NCBI GenBank assembly: GCA_007922225.1 | Contig: ML679995.1 | Location: forward strand, 4,045,928-4,109,927 | From: Emydura subglobosa | Lineage: Eukaryota; Chordata; Testudines; Chelidae | DNA length: 64,000 bases | Direction: 5' to 3' | Part shown: positions 12,001 through 24,000 of the stretch, in pieces | Position numbering within the stretch: the first letter of the stretch is position 1 | Layout of the letters: every line of letters starts with the position of its first letter | Position numbers and translations under genes: made by a program | The notes under the pieces: model-generated | What the model was told of the DNA's origin: nothing | The model's input: the letters and a program-made list of their open reading frames with translations, nothing else | Database searches by the model: none

Positions 12001-15000
12001 CTGATGGCCCGGGGCCAGGCCTCCACTGCTGTAACCTGGCACGATTTCCATGGAGCTGTGCTGCTTTAAACCAAACGAGAATGCAACCCAATAATTGCTT
12101 GCTAACTTTTGTACCCCTAGTAGCACCAGGAGAGTGAGCTGGATGCATTCTGCCTCATGCATCAGCCACAAAATTGCCATAATCTCTATTGTCCATAATC
12201 TCTATTGTCCATAATCTCTATTAGAGTTTTTATCCCATTTGGCTACTCTCTTTGTGTCTGCCCCCTTTGGAGACGGAGTCTTTTCCAAAGTTGGAACTGT
12301 TGCGTTGTCTTGCCATCAGGAGTTGTGCTGAACTATATCCGGTAGCCGCTGTTGATGTTGATCTGTAACTCAGAAGAGCAAGAATCTTCCTGCTATCGGA
12401 TTTTCTTGGCTGTCTGTACAGCTCTCTCAGGCTCCCTATTCACTTGTGGGTAACGTGAACTGTTAGTAATATAATCAAAATCATAATTTGTTTGGAATAA
12501 TTTAAATTCTGCTGTTTATTGTCACTAGCTCTGGAATACCAATGTGAGCAAAAGTGCACTTCAGTTCCTTGATAACATTGCAACATGTTATGTCTTTCAA
12601 GTTCATTATTTCTGTATACCTGGAAAAATAGTCCACGACAACTAGGTAATGATGTCCTCTGAATTTGCATAAATCTACAGCTAGTGTCTTCCTAGGTCTG
12701 ATTGCCAGGGCGGCTTTTATTAAAAGTTCTTTGTGTTGTGTTAGTCTGTTAGTTCTGCAATGTTCCATGCAGGTACTTTATTCTTTATGTCCTTGCTGAT
12801 GCCCGGGCAGCACACTGACTGGTTGGCCCATTCATGGCATTTAGTTAATCCCTGATGTTTTTCATGGATGAGGTTTAGGATTTCTCCTCTCATTTCATTT
12901 GGAATTACAACACACTTGCCTTTAATCATGAGTCCATTTGATATGCTTAATTGTTCACATACCACAAAATAGTCTCTTGTCATTTCCTTCGTGTTCTTTA
13001 GATCAGTGGCTCTCAATCTTTCTAAACTACTGTGCCCCTTTCAGGAGTCTGCTTTATCTTGTGTGCCCCCAAGTTTCGCCTCACTTAAAAACTACTTGCT
13101 TACAAAATCAGACATAAAAGTACAGAAGTGTCACAACACAGTGCTCCTCAAAAACTGCTGACTTTCTCATTTTTACCATATAGTTATAAAATAAATCAAT
13201 TGGAATATAATTATTGTACTTACATTTCAATATAGACCAGTATAAACAAGTCATTGTCTGTATGAAATTTTAGTTTGTACTGACTTCACTAGGGCTTTTT
13301 ATGTATCCTGTTGTAAAATTAGGCAAATATCTTGATAAATTGATGTACCCCCGGAAGATCTCTGCGTACCCCTGGTTGAGAACCACTACATTACATACTT
13401 GGACCAGCCACTCCTAATGGAACTTAAAACTTCCTGAAGTTGTGTGTCTGACGAGCTGGTGTAGTCTCTGTTCTTACACTGGTCTGTAAGTGTTCATAGC
13501 ATCCAGGTATGCCTTTATGTCATCTTCGAGGTCACGGCTAGTTGAGTGCAATGCTGGGCTCCATGACAGAGTGTCTGCTACTACCAGATTTCCCCCAGGA
13601 ATACATTTAGCAATTTGGTTAAATCACATCAACCTTATCAGTAGATGTTGGCATCTCAACCGTGCTTGATCCAGGTCTTTCCATTGACGAGAGTTACAAG
13701 TGGTTTATGGTCTGTTATCAGTGTAAATGAATCCTATCCACACAAATATCTGTAAAAGTTCTCACATGCCCATACACTCCCTTTCAAGCTGTGCATATCG
13801 CTTTTTTGTTTCTGCAAGAGTGGGTAAGAGCAAAATGCAACTGACTTCCACTCAGAGCCATGTTGTTGCAACAGTAGGTTGCCCAGGCCATAGCTGCTTG
13901 CGTCCACACTGACCATTGTAGGTTTGTTCACATTGACTGAGAACTAGAGTTGTTGAGATCATTTCTTTTATCTTTTTAAAGCAATGTCTTGATTTGACCC
14001 CCATAGCCAAGATGTGTTGAACTTTAGAAGTTCATTCAGTGGTTTTGTGACTTTAGAAAGATCTTGTAGGTATTGACCAAGGTAAATTACCATCCCCAGT
14101 CCACATCTCAATTCTTGTACATTAAATTTTCAAATTGCTTTTACTTTCTCAGGGCTAGGACTGATTCCATCATTGTTTGTCTGTCCCAAAAACTTGATTT
14201 GGAGTAGGCAGAAACCACACTTCTCCTTGTTTTAGCTTCAGTCAAGATGATTGCTTAGGCTTAGGACATCATTGAGGGGTTTTTTGCGTTCTTCCATCCA
14301 AGATCCATATATTAAAATATCATTCATGAAAACTACAACTCCATTTGTGTTCGTTAACGGTCCTGAAATTTTCCAAAGAAAGATTGCAGGTGCACTGGTA
14401 ATCCCAAAAGGCAATCTTGAAAAGTAAACTCTTCCAAAGGGTGTGATAAATGTAATCAGTGTAGCGCTTTTTTTGGCTAAAGAAATTTGCCAGAATCCAC
14501 TTGAGGTGTCCAACTTGGAGAATATTGTGGCTCCTTTCACTTTGGGGAGGAAATCATCCAGTGTTGCGAGGATATATTTTTGAACATAGGCTGGAATATG
14601 TATGTCCCGCTTAGCCTGGGAGTTCTCTCTCCTTGCCTCAGGGGTTTTATGATTATGACTTTTAACACTCAAGAGTCTGTTTATAGCTTGAAAGTTGGTT
14701 TCAGGTTTTTCAAGCTGCTCCTGTCTTTTGTTTGACTAGTTCAGACTGCTTTTGCAGTGACTCGGCTAGGCTAGGCTATGCTAACTGTGAGGAGAGGCAG
14801 AAGCAAGCCAAGATAACAGGGGTCATTTTAAATGTTTAGAACTTTATAAGGGAATCCCCAATATTGTACCAGGAGCATAAATAATATAGAACATTACATA
14901 CCACTTATAATAAACTATAGGTTACCTTTGCGAGCTTGCACTCGTTACACTTCCTTATTCTGTGCAGTTAATACCAAATGCATTGTTATTAACAAGAACA

Positions 15001-18000
15001 GAAGATGATAAACTGTCACTTCAGAGAAGAATCAACTTTTCCTCTCCTTGCTGTAAATCCAGCTCCACTTTTGCTGTCCTGTTCTTTGCTTCTCTTTGGC
15101 TTGAAGTGCTCCTTAGGTTCCATGTTCCTTTGGCTGTACCTCTTTTCACAGAGTTTGTCCACAAGTGGGATTTCTTCACCTAATGGGCTCTCACTTGTCC
15201 ATTTGGCACCTTTTGAACTGTACTCATTCAATAGACGTTCAAACAGTCATTCTCTTGTTCATATACTTCAGTTCCTTTGTGGGTGGACTTCTTGTTTGCT
15301 GTTTTCAGGATCTGTTTTCATCTAACACAACTTTTTGATCAGTTCCCTCTTTCACCAATTATATTTCCTTTCACTATTTCCCTTGATACACTCTCTCCGG
15401 TACATCTGTAGATTTCATTTCCCTCTATTTCCCTTCTCTCATGGTGTCTGCTCACATACCCAATCTGGTTTTTTTTCTGCTTCTTCTGACCCAAAACTGT
15501 TTCTATTTTCCTTCTTTCCTCCTCCTCCATTCCCAGGCCCTACTTCTATTCTCCTGTTCTTCTATCACATCATTTCCTACTCCAGCTCCAGTTCATCCAC
15601 TAGCTCAGCATCTAAATTCTCCTTCTCTAGCAGCTTTTTCCAACTGCCCCCTTCGGGCAGATTCCCAGCCCCCTACCCAGATCAAGCTGCCCTCTAACTG
15701 GCTGTCCTACTCCCCAGGACACATTTTGTGCTGCTGTATCACAGGTGCAGCAGGTGCTAGTGTCCAAGTCAGCACTAGTGCACTTTGCTTTCTGAACAGA
15801 GGTGGCGAGGGTTAAGTCTATCTTCAATTGTCATTGCTGTGAGAGATTTGTATCGGTTAACCCAATAACCAGCCTGTCTCTGATATGTTCAGGTTTTGCA
15901 TCTCTGAAATCAGTTTTCAGCCAATGTATGCAGAGCTCTTATAAAACAGTCAAAGTTTTCCCCTGATCCTTGAACCCGTTGGTGAAAACATGCTCTTTCA
16001 TAAACCACATTTCTCTGAGGTATAAAGCATGCATCAAACCTAGCCAAGACTCTTTCATAGTCATCTTTGTGACTGTCTTCAGTAAAGTCAAAGGATTAAA
16101 AGATATGCTTTGCCTGCTTGCCCGTAGCATAAATTAAAAAAGATACCTGTATATCCAGTTTCTTTTTGGAGCTTGCTTGCAGTGCAAAATCTTGCAAAAT
16201 ACAGCTTCCAGTCTGTCCATTTTGAAGGTTTGTCAAAGCTGATGTTTTCTGGGGCATTGAAGAGTGGCATGTTGATGAGGTTCTGCAACCTTTGTTGCTT
16301 TGTTCCTTTTGTTTGCAACTTTTGTTGCCGTTTTTCTTCTGTTTCTGTTCTCCTCTGGCACTAGTTTACTTCTGACACCATGTCATGTCTCTGTACCAGA
16401 TATGGACTGGCTACAGAGCTTCCTTCTTAGCAAGGTACATATCAGATGCATTCATCATAAAATCCTTTAATGCACTGCCAGGCATGGCTGAGGTTAGCTT
16501 AAATAAGGCATTTTACACACAGTGCCGCCTAGAGGCTGAAAAGTATAATACAGTTTAGCATTCCATTACATCCAGTGGTGGAACTGGACTCAGGAGACCT
16601 TGCTCTGCCGCTGACCTGTTGTGGTGATGTTGGGCAAACACCTAATCTACCTGCGCCTCTGTGTCCCTTCTGTAAAATGCGGTTTATACTTCCCTATCTC
16701 ACAGGGGTGCTCAGAGGATAAAATCCATTAAAGGCTGTGAGGCACTCACATGCTACAGTGATAAGGGCCACATAAGTACCTAGTACTTTCTGTGCAATAC
16801 TAAATGCCCGTAGCTCAGCTGGACTTCAGTGACAGCTGGAGATGCTTGGCACGTTGTGCATTTGGGATGCTGACATTGCAGGCTTTATTCTCTGCTAAAC
16901 CTTGCTTGGTTCAGAAGTCCCTGGAATATATTGCCCAAAACCGCAATGAGGGAAAACATTTCTGAGACTCTCCGATTCCAGACTCTTAAAGAAGAGATGA
17001 TGGCGGATCGAAGATGCCTATGATGGACCATCCAAAGACTCTGTTATATCAGATGTTTAAGATTTTACCTCTTTGGCTCATTCTCTTGCTCTTGGAGCCT
17101 CAGGATAATTTGGTAGTGAGACAGGCCCCAATTCTGAGAGGTGCTGTGTAGTTTCAATTCCTATTGACTCCAGTAGCATTTAAGGAGGGCTGGACTCATG
17201 CCTTTTTTCCCACAAACCCCTTAGAAGTTTTGTTTCTGCTTGTTTGTCTCCTGTCTGAGTTTTGTGCGCGGTAGTGGGAAATGGGATACATTGATGTTCT
17301 AATTCTTCTGTAGCCATTGGGCAAGGATTTATTTGTTGTTCTCACTGCTCTTCCTTCTCATTTTCTGATCCATGTGCATTGTTGATTATGGGTCAATCCT
17401 GAAAACTCTTACTGGTTTAAGTAACCCTTGCTCACATAAACACTAGAGTCAATGGGATTCTTCTCATAAATAAGAGTTTCTAGGATAGTGCCTTAAATTC
17501 TTAAGATATCCCTAGGCAGTTAGTTTGAAAATCTACTCTGGGTTGTGGGCTGGATGGCTTGGGGGAGTGGAAACGGCCTATAAATCCTTTTGCCTCTCGA
17601 CCACTGGCTCACATCCATTCAGAGGGGAGTGAAAGCTTTTACAATCTGAAGTTGATTTGGCGGTCACCTTGTTTCTCAATGGACAGATACCCACATCCCA
17701 TCTGGCAGAGAGGCACAGGCTTGAAAGGGTTGTGGAGGGCATAATAAATAATAATAATACCTTCTGCTCCCCTGTCTGTTGGTCTGTCTGTATCCATCCG
17801 TTGTCTCTTGACTTATACTTAGGGTGGTAAACTCTTTGGCAAAGGGACTGTCTTTTTCTTCTGCGTTTGTACAACACCTAGCACAAGGGGGTCCTGGGCC
17901 ATGACTACGGCTCTTAAGCGTTACAGTAATACAAATAATTAATAACAATAATTAAAAGAGACCAGACTGCTCTCTTTCCCATAGGGATGATCCTTCCAGG

Positions 18001-21000
18001 TCAGAGCTGAAGCACGTTGGCAGGGATGGAAGTGGAGATACTCTGCTGTTGCCTAAACCATAGTCTGTCTATGGATAAATGGAGCACTTCACTGTCTAGG
18101 CCTCTCTAACCTTCTTTGTTCACCAGCATTAAGCATTTAACTTATTAATGTTTAAGTGAAATAACATCTTAGAAGCTGAATAAGCGAACTCTGCCTCTTC
18201 TCTTCCCTGTAGCAATAGCCAGAAAGTCTCTTAGTATTTTTTCCTGAGTTAACAGACAACATTAAACATGAAGTCTAGCAGGAGACTGGAGCTTCCTACA
18301 AGCAGACCCAGCAGTTCTTTAATCTATTGTTTCCTTCACACACTGCTGTGCTTTGAGTTCTGTTTGCATTGTCGCTTTGTCCCTTCAGATACTGAGCCAG
18401 TGCTTTGGCGCCAATGAAAAGTATTGTTCTTTGTGCCAAAAGGGGAAATCCCGCAGAGATGGGTGTTTAGCATGGAATCCTGATAATGATCTTAACTCCT
18501 CTTTCAGTCTCTTTCTTGCTCTTCACATTTAAGACTTTATGCTTCCAGGCTTTTAACTCTCGGGATGAAGGTGAGAATTTTTCACCACTGGGGGAATAAA
18601 TGATCAAATTCTGAAAGATATGAATATTTTAAAATGACCTAGGGGAAATGTGGTGAGAATTTGTGACATTTGTTTCCTTACCTCTCTCTTCAAAACCAAA
18701 TTGTCACTCAAACTTTGGTAGGAAAATAATCTGCTTTACGCAGCAGAAGAGACGTCTACTAGAGATGTATGGTAGAGTGTTTAAAAGTTATTTCAGGATG
18801 CTCATGGGTCAGCTTTATGATTGATTTTGGAATGAATACAGATACAATCCTTTTAGTTGAATGGTGGGTATCTATCCCTTAAAGATTCTGGAATCTTTAA
18901 TGCTCATTGCAAAAAATGATTAATACAGAAGCTCAAAAGCTAACACTATTCCTACTCTGGCTGTCTTCCTACATAGTTATGGGGAGGATTATAGGACAGT
19001 TGTATGGACTGTCACTAGGTGTGTCACACAATTGCCTGAGACTTATTGGGTCTGGAACCCTGACATCTGGGCAGTGATGTTGGATGCACTGACTGTAAGG
19101 TTGATTGAATAGTTGTGAGTCACCTTATCCAGTCATTTTCCGTGTTTTTTAAGGTTTACTGTTTTAGTCCCACTGTTTCCGTAGGAAGTAGCCAGAGCAC
19201 AGCATGGTGACCCAGAGTGAAGTACTAAATGGCAAAAGATTAACTGAGGTGGTCAACATATTTGAATTTCAATAAAGTTTTTAATTGGAAAAACTTAATT
19301 CTCATAGGGAAAAAATCATCAGGTTTTGGAAGGTTTCTGATCGGTCTACAGCTGGTTGAAATTTTCCAATTTTTTAAACATTTCATAGAAATGTTTACAT
19401 TTTTTTTTAAAAGGCTGTGAAATGTGTAATGATTTTTTTTCTGTTGGCTCTACACATTAACTACAATATTATTACTTCTTTCCAACCTTGTTCCTTGGTA
19501 CCAATGCACCATGCCTTCCGCTAAGAAATGCAACCTTTGAAATTAAAAGTTAGAGAGAGCGGCTATTTTTTCTTTCATATCTAGAATATGAAAACGCAGC
19601 AGTGAATGGTAGGCTGAGTCTTTCTTTTCCTAGATGTTAGGTAACGACTGATGCGCTGCCGAAGTGTGTTTGTCTTGTGCATGTAAGGTACTAAACTGTG
19701 TTTTGACTGTACAGCAGTATCAGCGGGGCAAAGCTTTCTCATAAAGAACATCCGGCTGGAAAAGTGCATTCAAGTTGCCCACCATGACAGCGACCAGATC
19801 AGCCTGACTGATTGCAAGCTGCACTCCCAGCTGCAGCAGTGGAGTTGGGACCTCAGCACAAAGTCCATCATCAGCCTTAAAACCAAACAATGCCTGACAG
19901 CCCACAAGCTTCGGGAGTTTGCATCAGCCCGCCTGGAGCCATGTGGGGACCGGGAGCGCCAAACATGGGCTTGCGGCAAGAAGGGACACTTGACCTTGCA
20001 CGGCCTGGGCTTGCATCTCAACGTGAAGGAAGGCCACAAGGTCTTTGTATCCCGGGAGAAAGACAAGTTCAGCAAATGGAAGACCCTGTCGGACAAAACA
20101 GTCTGTGCTGTCAGCCCAACGGTGGCTCCCAGGCTTGGTGACCCGAGGCAGGAAGCTGTAGATGCGTTGGTTTGGGATCACAAAAGTAAGAAGAGGTGGA
20201 TTTTATTTTAGCAACCCACTTAATCACCTAGAATCCATCTAACACCTGAGCTTGACAGGTTTGTGCTCATCACACAGTAGCTCATGTAAAATCATTCTTA
20301 TGCATGATTGCTCTGCCCCTGATCCTGCAAAACACTGAGAAGCTCTAGAGACATACCAAACGCCCACAGCTACCATTGAGTTCAGCAGAAACGGCAGGTG
20401 CTCAGCACTTCGTAAGAGGTGCACAGTATGTCACAGGTTTGAGCCCCTATATATCAATATATAAACTAGTGATGGGTGAACCTGAAAAGGTTTTTGTTTG
20501 TCAAAAGGTTTCTGACAACCTGGTTTGTCAACTCTGCCTTGTTACATAGTTTAAAACCTATTTTGCAGATGAGTTTGGAATATTCTCCAAATAGCCTGAA
20601 ACTTTTGGGTCTGCTAAAAGTGGGGCAGACGTTTCATAGTCAGCCTTTCTTTCATGGGATTTCTGATACTTTCGACTTCCAGATGGGCCCTGAAATCCCA
20701 GACTAACTGCCTCCTCTTTCATCACACCACTCCTCTGGACTGATCAGGAGGAGCAGAGGCAGCTGAAAAACAGTCTATTATTTTTTTTAAGTTACCTGCA
20801 TTATTGAGAGGCTGTTTTTAATAAAAAGAAAGAAAAAGAAAGGTTGATTCAATTTTTGGAGCAGTAGATTGTAGAGAATTCTCTTTCTCTGTTCAGTCCC
20901 AACCAGTTCACTCCTCCCAGATGAAATCACAGGTCTCATCTCAACCTTGTGATCTGCTGATCTTGTAAAGTCAAAGACCAGAAGGGACCGCTAGATCATC

Positions 21001-24000
21001 TAATCTGCCCTCCTGTATATCACAGGCCACCAGCGCTGCCCAGCACCCACACCCTAAACCCACCAAGGAAGAGGAAGGAGTAGAAGTTGGCATTGCTCAT
21101 TGTGAAGCTCCCTGGGGTACTTGTGGTTGTGAGGCACCTCACCACTACCTGCCCTTAGTGTGAAGCAGCTCTGCCTGATGCCTGCTGTTGCACAGCTCCC
21201 TGGAACCAACAGCCGCTGGCTGCTGACAAGCCCTGCCTTCCAGGTCTCCGCAGGCCTCCCCTTCTCTGTACAGGCTAGCGACAGACACACACCAGGCCTT
21301 TCTGTCAGCGTTCCTTTCTGTAGCATCCTGACCATTACCTGGCATTCACAGAAAGTACTAGGAGGGGCAGAGCACACACAGTACTCTGGATCAGATCCTT
21401 TATAACCACGCTACACGGAAATCTAGTTCTAGTGGAAACAAATACATTCATTAACGAAGTTCAGATTTGGTAAGAATAACCGGTTACATATAATACGCTT
21501 CTTAGAGTCTAAACCAAATTTTAACAAGCTAAAATCCCTGTCTAAGCTGTTTCTCACATAAAGCTTCCTTCCAACATCACCGACCCACAAGAGTGGGATC
21601 CACCCGTCATGGATACAAAAAACACTGTCCTTTATGTTCCATCAGTGGTAGATAAAAGAGGTGTCCTTCTAGTCTTCTTCCACCCTAGTGATAGGACAAA
21701 CGCTTGCAGTTTCATCTCCAGTGCCTTCCTATGTGGACATCACATCCCCATATTATCTTGGAATGGAAACTTAGCTCCCACTGGGTTTGGCTTACAATGC
21801 TTAATTTACATTGGAGACAGGGATCAGTGAATAGACATGCTTTGTTTGTCATGTCGGCCTTGTAACACAATTTTGAAGTTATTTTTAGTAGGTACATATA
21901 TAGTGTCAGTACAGACATTTCATTTCACAGTAATATTAATGTCATCAGCTTCTGTTTGATACTTGACGACGCTTTTTGGATAACTACTATGAAAGTAGCA
22001 TGTTGGGTGTAGTGAATTTGTCAGGCCTGACGAGTTGCTGATACAGAGTAGTTGGCAATTGAGGGACTCTTGGGGTCACACTCATGACCCCCTAATTGGG
22101 AAATAACCAATGAAAAGTCACCCCTGTTAGAAAATGAGACTAGTGGGGGGAGACTGATTGATTGTTTCAGTATTGCCAACCCCAGATGTTCAAACGTCAT
22201 GGAGGGCCCTCCAAAAACCATTGAATCATGTTTGAAATCCATGAGATTTTCAAACTAATAATTTTGGGGTTCTTATTTGCCTTCTGGTTTTTGGGCCCTT
22301 AGGGCACTTGGGTCACCTTTTCAAGCCTTCTTCAACCATCAGAGCTAGAAACTTTATTCTTAAAAAGGAATAAAGGCTGAGGGGCTACGATTCCAGATAC
22401 TGGGCCTCTAGGAAAAACACCCGAAATCACAAGACTTTGTTTTCAAACACAGTGTAACTTGCTGGCGAGTTCATAGCTCTCTCCCTGGTCCTACCTTGGA
22501 GAGCTGGGTGGTGCAGCTCATGTGGTAGGCAGAGTTCGTTTCTTTTTGGGACATCAAGGGTCACCATTCTTACTAGAGACTGGAGACAATGTGGTCTGCT
22601 GGCCAGAGCCAGATGTGAGACCCAGGAACACCTGGGTTCTAAGTCTGACTCTGCTCTGGTACCCTGGGCAAGTCACTTAACTTCCCTGTGCTTCAATTTC
22701 CTCATCTGTAAAATGGGAGCGATACTTTTAGGTGACTGTTGCCATCTTAATCATAGATGGTAGAACAAGCTAGACGAACACCTTTCAGAATGGTCTAGCT
22801 AATGTTTAGTCCAGCCTCAGTGCAGGGGACTGGACTAAATGACCTATCAAGATCTCTTCCAGTCCTACATTTCTATGATTCTGTGCCCTCACTGGTTCTA
22901 GTGTCTACACTCTAGGGATCCCAGCAATCAATGTCAGAAGTCAGTAGCGCATCCAGGACCTTTAATTAAAAGCAATGCAGATAACTGGCCAGCTCACTAT
23001 CCAATCAGATTCCTCCTTCCTTTCAGCACAGTTGGATTATAAACTGGGAGGTGGGTTCATGACGAGAGCTTTTCCCTTATGAAGTTGTCTACAGAATTAA
23101 ACACCTGGAGATCACATCTGTTCCCCACCTTTCAGCTCCAGGGACCAGAAAAGGATTGGGACATGCACTGAATGGTCCAGTGCTTTCTGTAAGTGACCCA
23201 TGTATTGGGGTTCCCACACCTTCCCTTAGGGACATTATTTCACCATCCCACGGTTTTTCCTGATATTAAGGCTCCACTTTTCTCTCGGGTTGTTTGAGTT
23301 GCTTGGTAAATTAGTCCCTTGCTCTCCACAATCCCTTTACTTTCTCCAAGGCTTAGACTAACTGGATCCCCTGCTCTTTATTCACACAATGAAGCTGGAA
23401 TGCAGGTCTCCTTGTATTCCTTCCACTGTTTGTTTGTTGTAATAGCTTCACTGCTGGTTAGAGACGCTTTGAATTCTCCAGTGGGGCTGGCTCCCACTGC
23501 AGAGTCTAAGGGAGCGATTTTATCCCAGAGGCAGGGATCTTCCCTCCTTCTGCTACCCAATCTAAACAGACAACATCAAGAACAGGGGACGAGGGCTCTG
23601 ATTTGCCACTCTCGTAACGGGTCTACCCTTGCAGTGCCAAGATCAATATGCTAGTCGTGAGTCCTCAGACCACCCTAAATAACTCTCCTATCCTTCGGTG
23701 CTCAAAGCTTTCAAATGCTTGATCACCAGCATTTGATAACTGAGAAGCTTGTGTCTACTTCATTTTCCAGTAATGCTCATAGACAACACATCCTATTATT
23801 TAACATCCATTTAGCCACATTCATTCATTTAACACATCAGGAAGGCGAGTGTGTATCTCAGCTCTAACTCTGCCTGCGCCCTCCAGTGTGTGTCATCCTT
23901 TAACTGTTTGTTTCTGTGCCCATTCTCCTTAGAGTGATAGTCCTCTGAACAGGGACCTTGTCTAACACCACAGGCCAAATTCTGCCCTGACCATTGAGCT

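Larger units (their letters stand above)
12225..16400 (-). mobile_element. Degenerate Ty3/gypsy LTR retrotransposon (gag and pol remains)
   Basis: Minus-strand order: gag-like block (16318 to about 15880), zinc-knuckle-like block (about 15800-15630), reverse transcriptase (14672-14238, with [11 protein letters not shown] and R-L-P-F-G), RNase H (13931-13734), integrase zinc-binding H2C2 region (13016-12741) and integrase core (12768 to about 12225). The H2C2 cysteines fall in a different frame from the histidines, so a frameshift is present. The RT active site reads M-N-D rather than x-D-D, and the integrase second aspartate position is Asn. It cannot be autonomous. No LTR pair could be delimited. 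A hAT MITE interrupts it at 13004-13388. Confidence 0.88.
6004..19714 (+). other. Intron 1 of the CysR-domain gene (13.7 kb)
   Basis: Bounded by gtaagt and tgtacag. It contains a MIR-like SINE, a hAT MITE, a CR1 3' fragment, the degenerate Ty3/gypsy element and L2-like and MIR pieces listed separately. No further exon is needed for the frame. The stretches 6430-9960, 10130-11100 and 17950-19700 hold nothing else that I recognise. Confidence 0.75.

Noticed and set aside
15335..15815. Serine/phenylalanine-rich plus-strand frames of about 120 codons
   Set aside because: They are the antisense of the purine-rich gag/pol linker of the minus-strand gypsy element.
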